Origin: Acanthochromis polyacanthus
Lineage: Eukaryota; Chordata; Actinopteri; Pomacentridae
Direction: 5' to 3'
Length of the DNA stretch: 64,000 nucleotides
Assembly: GCF_021347895.1 (NCBI RefSeq)
Contig: NC_067115.1
Span: forward strand, 11,680,064 to 11,744,063
Shown: positions 1-12,229 of the stretch, in pieces
Layout of the letters: each line of letters starts with the position of its first letter
Position numbering within the stretch: the stretch's first letter is position 1
Translations under genes and position numbers: made by a program
Notes under the pieces: generated by a model
Seen by the model: the letters and a program-made list of their open reading frames with translations, nothing else
What the model was told of the DNA's origin: nothing
Database searches by the model: none

Positions 1-1801
1 TGATAAGCTCAGTCTGCACACAATGTAACCAGGACTTTTTGACTACACCTCATGTATTATACAATAAAATATAGTTATGCCTTTTTTTGGCTGACTGTAG
101 AGCCCATCAGGTCTTTCTTTCTCTTGATTCCCAAAGGAATAAAACTAGCCATCCATCCAGAATTCCAGTTAGGAAAATCAGAAAATCATGCTTTGAGGAT
201 GCAGATGCTACTGCGAACACTGTGGTGTTGGAATGGATCAGCTAACACTCTGGAAATGGACACAACTTGTAGGGTGCAAAGGGGATATATTCTGTAGATA
301 TTTTCTGTGATCTTGGCCAAAAATGTGGTATTTCTAAGTACTGTTCTATCACACATCACTTATCAGGAGTGAGTAATTTTTCCTTGATAGTAATCCAGAA
401 ATAAAAAGAAACAAGGTTTCTCTTTTGTGCTTGGCCCACCCAATGAAAGATTTTTTCTTAGAAAAAGAAGAAACAGGAGAAGGTAAAGGTTTACGCACAA
501 TCAGGAGGATGGAGTAGAGGATCAGTGTGAAAGACTAAGAGCTTGTACAATGAGCCCACGGCTGCAGAGGAGGAGGAGAGGTGGCAGCAAAAATGAAAGG
601 AAAACTGCCCTGCTCAAGGATAAAGAAACTAAGAGGAAAGCTTGATTTGGTTTCAAAAACATTAAAGACACTCCCTCCTCTGCTCTGCCACATCTAAACG
701 AAAAATGTTACTGGACATGTGCATTTATGTTTGCATGCATAAGCTGTCTTTTTGCATACGATACAAGAACTACTCAGACCATACAAACGGAAAAGAAAGT
801 CTGAGGATGCACACAGATGTCCTCCTATTAAACAACATAAGGCTAAATCATGTTGATTGCTATGGAGAGGCACAGGCAGGTCAGGGTGCTTTATTGAGCG
901 GCCAACTGTGATAATGAGACAGAGTCTTTAAACCTGGAAATTTACAAAACTGCTGCAGCACTGAGACAAAATGACACGAGTGGGAGGGGAGCGACTCAGA
1001 AAAATGGAAAAAGATGAGAAAAATAGTAGTTTTAAAGGAAGTGAGAATATGAACAGGTTGATAGGACAAGAGAGAAAACAGGGTGTGAACCAGATCAGCA
1101 GTCATTACAGTAAATGACCACAAACTGATTTGGAAATTGTAAAACGGGCCCAAATAAAGAGAAAATCCGTGCACAAGAACAAAGAAACTTGTAATCTGGT
1201 GCTACGGTGTTCCTTTTTCTGCGACGTTAGATGATGTGTTCACCCAATTTTCTCTGACACGTATGAATAACAGCACACACTTCAAAATGTGAAAGGTATG
1301 CAGTGAAAGCCGGTGTTTAACTCTATTTTGAAGAAGCTAACTGGATAGACGGCATATGCAAATGTAAATGTAGAGCCATTCTGTAAATGCAACAATGGGA
1401 CTTGAAGGTGATGGTGCATGAATGTGTGTGTGTCTGACTGTGGCTGTTCATACAACATGTCAGTGAGGTAAAGGTGCGAGAAAGAGTTGTGAAGCCGCAG
1501 AAGACAGTTTTCACACATTCAGTGTCTTTTTTGTTTGTTTGTTTTTAACTGACACTGACATTTCATGTGCACTGTTGGATTCCATCCGGTGTGGGTCTGT
1601 GACATGTTTTAAACACAATTTGTATCGTCGCAGCTTTTCAGAAGCATCTACACAATTTTTTGACTTATATTCGATCTTATTCCCTTGATTTCTGTGCTTG
1701 TGTGGTCGGTCTGGCCTAACTCTGTCTCTCTCTGCGTTGTGTGTGGGGTGATGGATGACAGCAGACCACCTTGTTGCACGACGACCGGTTTATTTTCTGT
1801 C
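1..1801. other. unique non-coding stretch, no gene recognised
   Basis: No exon, RNA gene or recognisable transposon was seen on either strand. Open frames here are all under about 105 codons and look like chance frames in AT-rich DNA. A T-rich run with GTTT repeats sits near 1527-1547. Confidence 0.5.
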
Positions 1802-2148
1802 CCTGATAAAAATAAAATATGTTGGGTACAGTAACCACGAGGTGTCACACTAGCTGCTCTGTTCCTATCAGAATCACAGACCGTCTCAATAAATACAACA
1901 AATACAACAAACATGTACAGGCTGATCATACAACATTTCACTCTGTACCAGTCTATCACACATATTATATGTAGTTCATAAACAGTTTAACAATGAATCA
2001 AACAGAGAACACAATAATAACATTGAAACAGAACTATGAAATGATTAAACAAAATATACGAAAGACAAAAAAAAGAGGGAGGTCACATACCTGATAAAAC
2101 TAAAATATGTTTGGCACAGTGACCATGAGGTGTCACGCCAGCCGCTCT
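1802..2148 (+). repeat. direct duplication of a 59-bp block (1802-1860 and 2090-2148)
   Basis: The block starting CCTGATAAAA at 1802 recurs at 2090 in the same orientation, with about 51 of 59 bases identical by eye. Both copies share the core GAGGTGTCAC and end in GCTCT. The 230 bp between them is AT-rich and unrecognised. Most differences are transitions, as expected for an old duplication. It may be a fragment of a dispersed repeat rather than a local tandem event. Confidence 0.6.
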
Positions 2149-2200
2149 AAAGAGAAGTACCCAACAACTTAAAACAAGAAAAGCACTCGGAAAGCACAGT

Positions 2201-2698
2201 ACTCCACCAAGACTGTTCGTTCTTCAATTTGTGTATTCAGAAATCTCGGCAACATAAAATCTGGCCATTTAATATAGATTGACCCACAAACTAACTCAAT
2301 AGATTAAAAAAATACCTTACGTCAGCACAGGCATGTGTTGTGCATGCCTATGTTATGTACAGATACCAAACTGCGTGACTGAAATATGTAGTGGGTCGAG
2401 TGAATTGATGCAGGTAACTCAAACAGTGTTAACTTGTCATAGTTACGGTGACACTCTGCAGGTCGCTATATCTCGCAATGGGAAATCGGTAACAAATCTG
2501 TGGATCCAGACAATAAGCTGCATCACTGCCAAAATCTAATGAGGTGGTCCTTGTGCCATTTCTTACCTTCCCTGAAAATTTCATCCAAACCCGTTAGTCC
2601 ATTTTTGAGTAACGTTGCACACGGACAGACAGATTTCCACATTCACAGACAAATGTACGCGGATCGTCACGTAACTCCGCCGCGTTCCTTGGTGGAGT
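2201..2698 (+). mobile_element. non-autonomous DNA element with 11-bp inverted ends (family A, copy 1)
   Basis: The ends are perfect inverted repeats: ACTCCACCAAG at 2201-2211 and CTTGGTGGAGT at 2688-2698. A TA can be read at each boundary (2200-2201 and 2698-2699), so TA target duplication is possible. The right half is shared with copies at about 57450-57825 (same strand) and 9897-10320 (opposite strand). Shared blocks include TGGATCCAGAC, CTGAAAATTTCATC, TTTTTGAGTAA and the GTTCCTTGG end. No coding capacity is seen. I do not know its published name. TA ends would suit a Tc1/mariner-type MITE, but this is inference. Confidence 0.6.
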
Positions 2699-2699
2699 A

Positions 2700-4303
2700 A
2701 TAACAACATAAAACTCAGACATTAAACAAAATGATTCAAAATAAAGAAACAGACTTTAAACTAGATTCTAACTTTTTTTTCTGTGTCAAATACTACAGTC
2801 GGAAAGGGATCTTTGCTCACTTGTTCCCGAATCACGGACTGTCTGAAGAAGAAGGAAGTGACATCACAAGAGGTCTAGTTATAAACGACAAGTCCTTAAG
2901 AAGACATTCATGCTCATAATTATTTCACATTAATTGACACTGGCAAAAGACGCTTTATGTGGAAAATCGACCAGATGCTATGACTTTCGGCACAGCTTGA
3001 TGCCTGTCTGTGCATCTTGATGTGGCTTCCGTCAAACATAGACTATGAGCGTATTTTTAGTAGAGCAGAGTGGAGAACTGTCATGGAACACTTCTGGAAT
3101 GCATTCCATCAGGTCTGGTGTAATCACAAGTCTTGTCCAGAGGGGCCATGATCAGCTCCACAGTGGAAAACGTGGGTTACTGTACGGTGCTATGTATAGA
3201 TTGTTTGTGTTCGTGTAGATGTTGGGAAGATGGAAATTTTGATTGAAAGTATTTCCTGATTAACAGACCCAGATATACAGAATACATGCATAGACTAAAT
3301 AATATAAACACCAAATCGGAAATGTTTTCAAGCTATCTTGAAGAAACACTCGAATTTGTAATGAAGTCTTTGTCCATAACGGCCGTGAAGAAATGCATTT
3401 GATGAGCAACAGCCGAACAGATGACACAAAAAATCTAGAAAAAATAAATACAAGAAAACCCACTTTGAAACCCGTATAAATGCAGTATATGCTGTTCTTT
3501 TAGCTCTGTTATTCATCTCAACCAATTCTTAAGAGAGATTTATTTTGCCAAATAGTTGGTGATGTTTGACTGTTTGCCATTTCATTCGAGGAAAGTATTA
3601 TTTTATTGCTTTTTCACAGAAAGTAGTAGCCTTCTGTGGTTTGGAAATTATGCTGACGTGGGTGATAAGAGTGAACCAAAGTAGTAAAGTTTCAGGCCAA
3701 AAACACAAAGCCTTCAAACAGCCCAAAAAAGATGAGGCTTCAGCAGCCTGAATTCTGTCTGAGGTGTAGAATCAATGCGGTATTTCCATGCTGGCAGCCA
3801 TATTCAGGGTTTGTTTTTTTTGTTTTTTTTTAGTGTTTTGTCCTGGCAATGCCCCACCAGTAAAAATCCTTCCTCTGCGGTTCAGGAAAGAAAACAATTA
3901 AACTTAACCATAACTGCCTAATTTTATTTTCATCGGAACTTCGGTGCAATTGTGCACAAATTTCAGATTGTGGATTTTGTCCTTCATTTCTTACAGTAGC
4001 CAATTGTTGCACCACAAGGGAATCTCTTCACAGCCAGTGTGCTGACTGATGCCACATAGTCTGCTAAGATATAACAGATTTATTTAAGCAGTCTGCAGGT
4101 TATGATGGGGACAGTAGCAAAGAGGCAGAAACATCAGAGAGGAGTCAATGAGTCTGTGCTTTGGTATACTTACAGGGTACATATTGTAGACTAGTGAAAT
4201 GAACTAGCTAAATACTTTTGTCAACCTTAAGCTTTCAATACTGGTGTCACAGGTTTGACTATCTCCAAAAATTTTACTGTCAGAGTGACGAATGTTAAGA
4301 CAT
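2700..4303. other. unique AT-rich stretch
   Basis: No gene or repeat recognised. The short segment near 2822-2850 (GAATCACGGACTGTCTGAAG) resembles part of the sequence after the 1802 block (GAATCACAGACCGTCTC near 1871), so a further degraded relative of that repeat may be present. Confidence 0.45.
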
Positions 4304-4460
4304 GCTGTTTGTGGCCTCCTGCTGGTGTCTTCATTTTCAATGGCAGAACATTTTCTGGACACGGCCCACCATTTGCTCACTAGTACATCAGTCTATATAG
4401 TGTATACAAGACAGCAACACTGTCAAAAATCAGCGTCAGGTTAATTTAAGTATTTTTTTG
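4304..4460 (+). repeat. dispersed repeat, copy 1 of a direct pair (partner 7149-7308)
   Basis: This segment begins CTGTTTGTGGCCTCCTGCTG and ends in TTAATTTAAGTA. It aligns along its whole length with 7149-7308, sharing TATACAAGACAGCAACACTG exactly. The two copies lie 2.85 kb apart in the same orientation. The Tc1 relic, MITE and solo LTR lie between them. It may be two insertions of one unclassified repeat, or an old segmental duplication later invaded by transposons. Confidence 0.65.
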
Positions 4461-4462
4461 GA

Positions 4463-4975
4463 AGAGTCCAAGTTTGAACTCTTCGGTCAGCAGAAAAGCT
4501 GGAGAGCATGTTGATGCTAAAGTCATTGCACCTATCATTATAGTATGGGGTTCCATTTGTGAAAATGGCATGGGCAAGTTAGTAAAAAATCAATGGTATC
4601 ATGAACAAGAAGGTCGACCACAACATCTTGGGGCATTATGGAATCCCTTCTGGATTGAACCTGATTGGTCGTGTGTTCATATACTAAGAAGACAATGAAC
4701 CCAAGCATGCATCAAAGCTGTAAAAAGACTGCTCGACCAAGAAAAAGGACTGGAACTGGCCGACTGCCAAAGTCAAAGTTCAGACTTGGATCCTATTGAA
4801 CAGATGTGTATTTATTGAATTCAAAAATAGATTGTTTTCACCCAAAGCAAGTCTCTGGGAGCAGCTAGAAACTATCTGGAACTCAGTAACAAAACCGACT
4901 GTTGAAAAGTACATAAAAACAATCCCAGTAAGAATGCAAGCTGTTACCAGGGCCAAAGGAGGTCAGACAAAATAG
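4463..4975 (+). pseudogene. Tc1/mariner transposase relic, C-terminal half
   Basis: Frame-shifting translation of the plus strand gives pieces typical of Tc1 transposases. The segment GSICENGMGKLVKN (about 4551-4592) precedes a degraded catalytic block: AAGACAATGAACCCAAGCATGC near 4690 corresponds to the family's EDNDPKHA-like motif. A SQSSDLDPIE-like block follows near 4770-4800. The last part encodes an IPVRMQAV-like tail followed by AKGGQT before a stop at about 4972. The N-terminal DNA-binding half is missing, and several frameshifts and stops interrupt it. It cannot make transposase. The relic begins directly after the 4304-4460 repeat. Confidence 0.8.
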
Positions 4976-4988
4976 TAAGATTTTTTGG

Positions 4989-5540
4989 TTAACCCTTTAC
5001 GCTTCAGTGCGTCGTAGGTGTAACGCCGGCGGTACACCTACTAATTTGCATAGGAATTTCAAGAATGTCCGACGGCTGCAAACCCGATTATACAAACTCT
5101 ATACGCGGATGGAAAGCTTAGATTCTCATGAATCCGCCGGTATAAACCACTTTCAGATGCGATTACCACAGCGGGTGAGAAAAACACATATGTTCGACAA
5201 AAACAAATATTCATCCATCCGTTCTCTATACACGGCTTCAACGCACACAGCGCGACTCACATTTCCGGGTTCATTATTACACACAGAAAAAAAGATTCCA
5301 CAAAAAACGGCCATAATCCAACCTTTTACATCCAGACAACACAAGCCAGTAAACTATTTTGTCCAAAACATGTCCTGAAGTCGGTATAAAATCCACGAAT
5401 CGGTCGTTTTCAAGGAAATGCACCTCGCGATGCCCGTCCAATATTCCCTGTATTTTCGTAATTTTTTTTATTTAAAAATAGAATATTAGTGATTTTTTGT
5501 ACTGAAAACGGCTGGAATTGACTGAAGCTTAAAGGGTTAA
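4989..5540. mobile_element. piggyBac-like MITE flanked by TTAA
   Basis: Both boundaries carry TTAA (4989-4992 and 5537-5540), the target site used by piggyBac transposases. Inside are 16-bp inverted ends, CCCTTTACGCTTCAGT and ACTGAAGCTTAAAGGG, differing at one base. The 544-bp interior is richer in CpG than its surroundings and encodes no transposase. A 123-codon open frame at 5007-5378 resembles no known protein and is probably chance. The near-perfect ends suggest a fairly recent insertion mobilised in trans. A different transposase that also uses TTAA cannot be excluded. Confidence 0.8.
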
Positions 5541-5587
5541 TATATCTAAATAAGGTCTATTTAGTTGTTCAGGTTTTTTATTTGCCT

Positions 5588-6519
5588 ATAAATGTCAGGG
5601 CCCTCTCCTCACCCCCTCTCCCACCTGGCATCCCAAAATACCCCTTTCCCCTATATTTCTCCTCCCTGTCTCTCCCTCTGTCTCCCATCCGCTCCTCTGT
5701 CTCTGTTTTCTCCTCCAGTGCGGCACCTGAGTGGAGCGCGGACTCACACCTGCCTCCACTCAGGTAATCAGCCAGCTCCACGAGTCCCGGACAGCTGAGA
5801 GACATCTCTGTGATTACACACCAGCAATAAGAACCGGCTCATCCTTCCACACCCTGCCAGATTGTTGAATACGACTTACTAGTCAGTTTGCTCTCTTGCC
5901 GCACAGTTGTTCATTGAGTCTTTGACACGCTGTATCCTCTCTCCTGCCTAGACTCCGCTGTCTGGGATCCCCTTCACCAAGTTCCTTCATCTGTACCCCC
6001 CAGGATCTATTCGGCACCGTGCAAATCCCCCCCTGGACCCCCCAGTCGGCCCGGACCCCCCTTCCTGGATCCCCCCATCTGTTCTCCTCGCACCAGCCCA
6101 AACCCACAGCAGCGCGTCGGCTGCTCCCCACCTCCCGACGCCTCTCCTGGAACATCACCTGGACGTCAGCCGTCCCCAGGCCACCGAACACCTCGGCCGC
6201 CGGGTCGCCGGTGTCCAGCTCCCAGCCTCCTCCGGCTCCCCCCTTCCCCTTACCGAATCGTTGTTTACCCCCCCACCGGCCGCCAGGGATCTGCCTCTGC
6301 CATCGGCCACACTCCGGTCCCCTCCCACGAACCGACTGTGACCGCCGATCCCCGGCTCTGGAACCACCCGGCCCCCCAAAACCCACTCCTCCTGGCGCCT
6401 TCCCCGTACCTTCTCTTCAACGTCTCCCACCCCGCCATAATCCACTCAGTTTTACAATAAATATAATTCTCATCTCCTCCGGTCTTGGTAGTGTGGCTCT
6501 CTAGTTCCGTGACAATAAA
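5588..6519 (+). mobile_element. solo LTR (5593-6514) with ATAAA target duplications
   Basis: The 922-bp unit starts TGTCAGGG and ends TTCCGTGACA, giving the TG...CA ends and a TGTCA/TGACA inverted repeat usual for LTRs. ATAAA is repeated exactly on both sides (5588-5592 and 6515-6519), a 5-bp target duplication. A polyadenylation signal AATAAA lies at 6456-6461, about 50 bp from the 3' end, which sets the strand as plus. The body is strikingly C-rich. No primer-binding site, gag/pol or second LTR is adjacent, so it is best explained by recombination between two LTRs. Whether the parent was Ty3/Gypsy-like or retrovirus-like cannot be decided from the LTR alone. Open frames of 161-167 codons inside it are composition artefacts. 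Confidence 0.85.
6456..6461 (+). promoter_or_regulatory. polyadenylation signal AATAAA of the solo LTR
   Basis: A canonical AATAAA lies inside the LTR near its 3' end, where the R region signal is expected. It could act as a cryptic poly(A) site for plus-strand transcription through this region. Confidence 0.6.
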
Positions 6520-6625
6520 AAAATAATACAACTTTTAGTTTGAAACAAATTTTTCTGAGGTTTCTAAAATATTTGTGTGTTCTTCTCTTTTCATTTTTAT
6601 GACAGGCGGTCAGGTTAAACGCTGC

Positions 6626-6684
6626 ATATGTATATATATATATATATACATATACACGTGTGTGTGTGTGTGTGTGTGCGCACG
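6626..6684. repeat. compound (TA)n-(GT)n microsatellite
   Basis: Alternating TA from about 6630 to 6650 is followed by GT repeats to about 6678, edged by CACGTG on both sides of the GT tract (6655-6660 and about 6682-6687). Confidence 0.9.
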
Positions 6685-7148
6685 TGTTCTTACAAATTTA
6701 AAGCTTTGAATAAAAAGCCCTGTAATGACCCACACTGCTGTGTTTCTTAAACAAAGTGTGAAATAAACACACTTGTACTTAACTGCACAGCAAACATCTT
6801 GTCTGACTGAATGCCATTAAATAGGCAATTAGCACTTTCATTTGAGTTCACAGCACAGGAGACAGAACTGAGCAGGTTTTCTTGAAGGAACAACCTTAAG
6901 CTATGGAAACTGAAACTTGTGAATTTTGTTTTTAGTCAAAAGAGTGTCTTTATTTCCAGTGTTTATCTAAGGTTAACTAAAGTGCACTGTACTTTTTATT
7001 GTACTTTTCTTTAACAAAAATATCACATCTCACTCTCCCTTTAATCCTGGGGAGATGTGGGTGTTGTAGTGGAGAGTGCTGCATCTGCCTGGGTTGGCAG
7101 CTGTAGTTGTAGTTGCAGCTACAGGTAATTGGGTCATCAGCAATGAAA

Positions 7149-7308
7149 CTGTTTGTGGCCTCCTGCTGGTGCCCCCACATTTAGTAGCAGAAAATTTTGT
7201 CTGGACACAGTCCACCAATTGCTCATTAATGGCATCAGTATACAGTATATACAAGACAGCAACACTGTCAATAAAAAAATCAGCATCAGTTTATTTAAGT
7301 AGGTTTTT
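7149..7308 (+). repeat. dispersed repeat, copy 2 of a direct pair (partner 4304-4460)
   Basis: See the 4304-4460 partner for the alignment. This copy starts CTGTTTGTGGCCTCCTGCTG and ends near TTTATTTAAGTAGG. It has small insertions, such as extra A residues at about 7272-7278. It is preceded by a short inverted motif GCAGCTGTAG...TTGCAGCTAC (about 7098-7121). Confidence 0.65.
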
Positions 7309-8595
7309 GCATACAAGGATTGGGACAAAGGGTGTTTTTGTGTAAAATGGTTTACATTGACAATTGCTAAAAGGATGTTAAAAAGCAAGAGTTGCACTGA
7401 GTGTTACAAGTCAAATAAGTAGCAAGTGTATCAAATACAGGGTATAATAAAAGGAAAAGAAAAAAGAATACTTAGCTTGTGCAGGAAGGTGTAAATTGTT
7501 CACCCAAGAATGTCCAAGATTACTAGTACACTGTATAAACAGCATTCTTTACTTGAATGCATTCGCTTTCTGATAGCCATCTATCTGCTTGTCTTTTGGC
7601 CTTAGTCCTTGGTATTTTGTTTCATTACATTGCTTTGCTGACTATACTGACTATGGAAATACCATATGTAACTTTGTCCCTGACTCTGCTATTCATTGTC
7701 AGATCTATGATCGAGTATAATACACCCCGTTCAACAGACATCAAATAAATTGCTTGTACTGTCTGCCCCATACCAGCAGATTTCAGTACACAATGAGAAT
7801 TCTCATCGTATAGCCATTTCGTTCTCTCTCGAAATGTCCCTTTCATTGACTTTTAAGCTACTGCTACCGCCACAATGCACCAGCTCAACTGGCAAACACG
7901 CATTAGCATGGACATTCAGGCTTAAGACAGCTTAAGGGCAAACCTGATGTATCTCCAAAGATATGTTAACAATACTTGTTGCTGCAAGATGGAACAATTT
8001 CTGCCACTTCTGCAAAAAAAAAAAAAATCAATTCTGCTCTCTAAAAATTATCCTTATTGTGTTCAAACAAAGAACATGTACAACGAGGTTGCTTGCACAC
8101 ATACAATTGAGTCACTGAGCCGGATTCTGACGGATGTTATTTACTGAACCTTTCTTTTCATTTATAGACACCTTCTGTTTTTTGCCAAATGGGAATTGTA
8201 CAGCACTGCTGAGGGAGCTAACAATACTGTAATATCAATGTCCTCCAGTGTTACATGAACAGTGTTACATACAGCCTGGTTATGAAAGCCGAACACACAA
8301 CAAGTGCTTTTTTAAAAGAACATATTGGATTGTATGTTGTGTGTTGTTTTGCTCTGTTGAGTCAATTAATAGGTAGATGACTGTGTCAATGCATCCCAAA
8401 AGGGGACGAATAGAAAAGTTAAATCTTTTCTCATTAACTTCAACATTTCCCCCTCACTGAAATGTGAGAAAAAAAGAGAGACATAGACAGACAGAGAGTG
8501 AGCTTCCTCTTCCCTCACTGGCAGCTATTGATTGAGTCTGTGGAGCTGAGAAGCAAGATATCACACAGCAACCAATCTCAGTTTGGATTATGTCA

Positions 8596-8598
<3 letters not shown>
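7309..8598. other. unique AT-rich stretch
   Basis: No gene, RNA or transposon recognised. Only short A-runs such as the one at 8015-8027. Confidence 0.45.

Positions 8599-8649
<51 letters not shown>
8599..8649 (+). repeat. (CT)n microsatellite
   Basis: About 25 uninterrupted CT units. Confidence 0.95.
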
Positions 8650-8652
<3 letters not shown>

Positions 8653-9624
8653 TTCTAGTTTTCCCTCACTACACCTCTACTCTGGGCTCCCTTCACTCAA
8701 GTGGACAGATCCTCAAGGTGGAAAGAAACTCTGCACATATCCCAAGATATCGAACTCCCTTGTGAATCTCTCCAAATCATTTTCTAGAGGCTGCCAATTA
8801 TACATGGAGCCTCTAAACCTGGATGACTTCAAGGACTTTTTAAAAGTGTAAGGTAAATTTAACTTTGGTCCAGTGTTGACAGCCCTGGTGAAAATAGCTC
8901 TGTAACATGCCATGAGTAACTATCATCAGAATGGGCTGCTGTATGCAGTTCTGTGTTTTAAAGAAGAAAAAAAACCTCACTTGTTAGAAAATCCTGTGTC
9001 TGTGAGAACACACCGTGGAAAATAATCTCACTCTGGCTCTCGTACAGACCTGCATCGTTTCTTGTACCAGTAACTGTGTGGCACAGCTCAGCGCCACTTT
9101 TTTTTTTTTTTTTAACTCAGAGGTAATTTGCATCACATATGTGAACTCCTTTACATCATTTTCATCTAAACGAACAGCCCTGCCATCCTAGGCTGACTGA
9201 ACTTTATTTGAACTTCCATACAACTGCATGATAGACAAGGCACCGTATCACAATTGAGCAATTTGCATTTAAAGATGTGACTGGACAAACAACTGTAATT
9301 TGATGTAAGCACATCAATATTGTGTTCGGAGAATAAGTGAGAAACAACAATTTACAACAACTTGACAATAATTCCAATTTGCAATTCCACACTGTACAAC
9401 ATATTCACTTTCTCATATGCATTTACCAGCATGAAATGGTATGTGTTACATATAAATGATTTTTAAATTAGCTTACTAAAGAAGTTCCACCAAGGCAGCT
9501 AATCAAAGTTTTCACTCTCATGCTCTGTCCAACTTGCAATAATACATTTATTTGTGGCATGCAATGTCAGACCTTAATCAAGCAAATGCTTTGTGACAAA
9601 ATGATCTTACAAAGGAAGTTGCTG
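8650..9624. other. unique stretch, no gene recognised
   Basis: Nothing recognised except a T-run at about 9099-9113. Confidence 0.45.
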
Positions 9625-10662
9625 TAAGTTTGCAACCAATCACAGGACAAGCAGAAAAAAATGGGCAGCGTAAGGATCTGAGTGACTTTGATGAGGACCA
9701 AATTGTGATGGCTGGTATCTAGTAGTTAAAACCAAATAAAAGTGGTCCAGAGGAGGGCCATGGATGGGGCTGCGGGTGAATAGCAACAGAGTGCCCATGC
9801 TGAATCCTGTCCAAGCCAAAAGCACCTGCATGCGCAAGGAAGCACGAAAACTTGACCATGCAGTGATGGAAGAAGGTGGCCTGAGCTGGTGAATCATTAC
9901 TCCCTCAAGGAACGTGGTGGATTTATGTGACAATCGGCGTACGTTTGCCTGTTAATCTGTCTTTCTGTCTGTGCGCAACATTACTCAAAATGGAATCACG
10001 GATTTGGATTAAATTTTCAGGGAAAGTCAGAAATGACACAAGGACCACCTCTTTAGATTTTGGCAGTGATGCGGCTTATAGTCTGGACCCACAGATTTGT
10101 TAAAGATTTCTGTATCAGTGTGAGTTAGCGGCACGGTGTCACTGTAACTACGACAACAAGTGAGCGCTATGTCAGCTGCCTGCTGACGATCACATGATTG
10201 TGATGCTACTACAAATCCACCGCTGCGGACTTATCCTTTTCTTGTTACATCATGTCAACAGCCAGATGTATATGCATTATTTGACAAGAGAAGTCAAGTC
10301 AAGTCAGGATGCCTGAGCAGTGTTCTGCTGGGAAACCTTTTTTCTTGACATTTCTGTGGATGTTGCTTTGACGAATACCACCTCCCTGAACATTTTTGTG
10401 CCACGTACATGTTTTCATGGCAGTGGTATTTCCTAATGACAGTGGCCTGTTTTAACAGAATAGGATATGCTGGAATAACAAGTCTCATTCATGGTGGCCT
10501 CACCAGACAATTTCCTGAACTTAAGGGCTTTGCTGCTAACATCTTAGCACCTGTTAACACAGGACACCTTGTGGAGTTTATGCCTCGGTAGGTTACAGGT
10601 CAAGGGGGACGTACAAAATATTACGCAGGCTATTTTCATGTTGTATCTAATCGGTGTAACTA
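9625..10662 (+). pseudogene. Tc1/mariner transposase relic split by a nested insertion
   Basis: Two collinear parts of one Tc1-family gene are visible. The first (9625-9896) has an N-terminal region containing a DQIVMA block near 9699-9716. It ends in a stretch equivalent to the family's middle domain (CATGCAGTGATGGAAGAAGG near 9858). The second (10321-10662) resumes with TGTTCTGCTGGGAAACC and runs to the 3' untranslated end, TCTAATCGGTGTAAC at about 10648. A central piece of the gene is lost. The relic is interrupted at 9897-10320 by an unrelated repeat. Stops and frameshifts make it non-functional. It belongs to the same Tc1 lineage as the minus-strand relic at 46010-46400. Confidence 0.75.
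9897..10320 (-). mobile_element. family A element, copy 2, nested inside the Tc1 relic
   Basis: Read on the minus strand, this matches the right parts of the elements at 2201-2698 and 57450-57825. Shared blocks (plus-strand sense) are TTACTCC...CAAGGAACG at the left edge, ACATTACTCAAAA, AAATTTTCAGGGAA, ATAGTCTGGA and GACGATCACATGATTGTGAT. The left end still shows the inverted-end motif; the right end is slightly trimmed. The flanking DNA on both sides is Tc1 sequence, so this insertion is younger than the Tc1 copy. Confidence 0.65.
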
Positions 10663-12093
<1,431 letters not shown>

Positions 12094-12229
12094 ATACTGT
12101 AAGCACTTGTTTAATAAAGCAATGTCAGTTGTTAACTATTTTTAATGAGTTTTGCGAGGAGCTCTTCATCTTCCTAAAATCCTAATTCAGTCTTCACTGT
12201 CTATCATACAGAAATTCCTTGTGTGCCTG

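Noticed and set aside
5007..5378. 123-codon frame inside the TTAA MITE
   Set aside because: No similarity to a transposase; MITE interiors are normally non-coding.
5883..6504. 161- and 167-codon frames on both strands
   Set aside because: Overlapping frames in the C-rich solo LTR; open on both strands because stops are rare in this composition.
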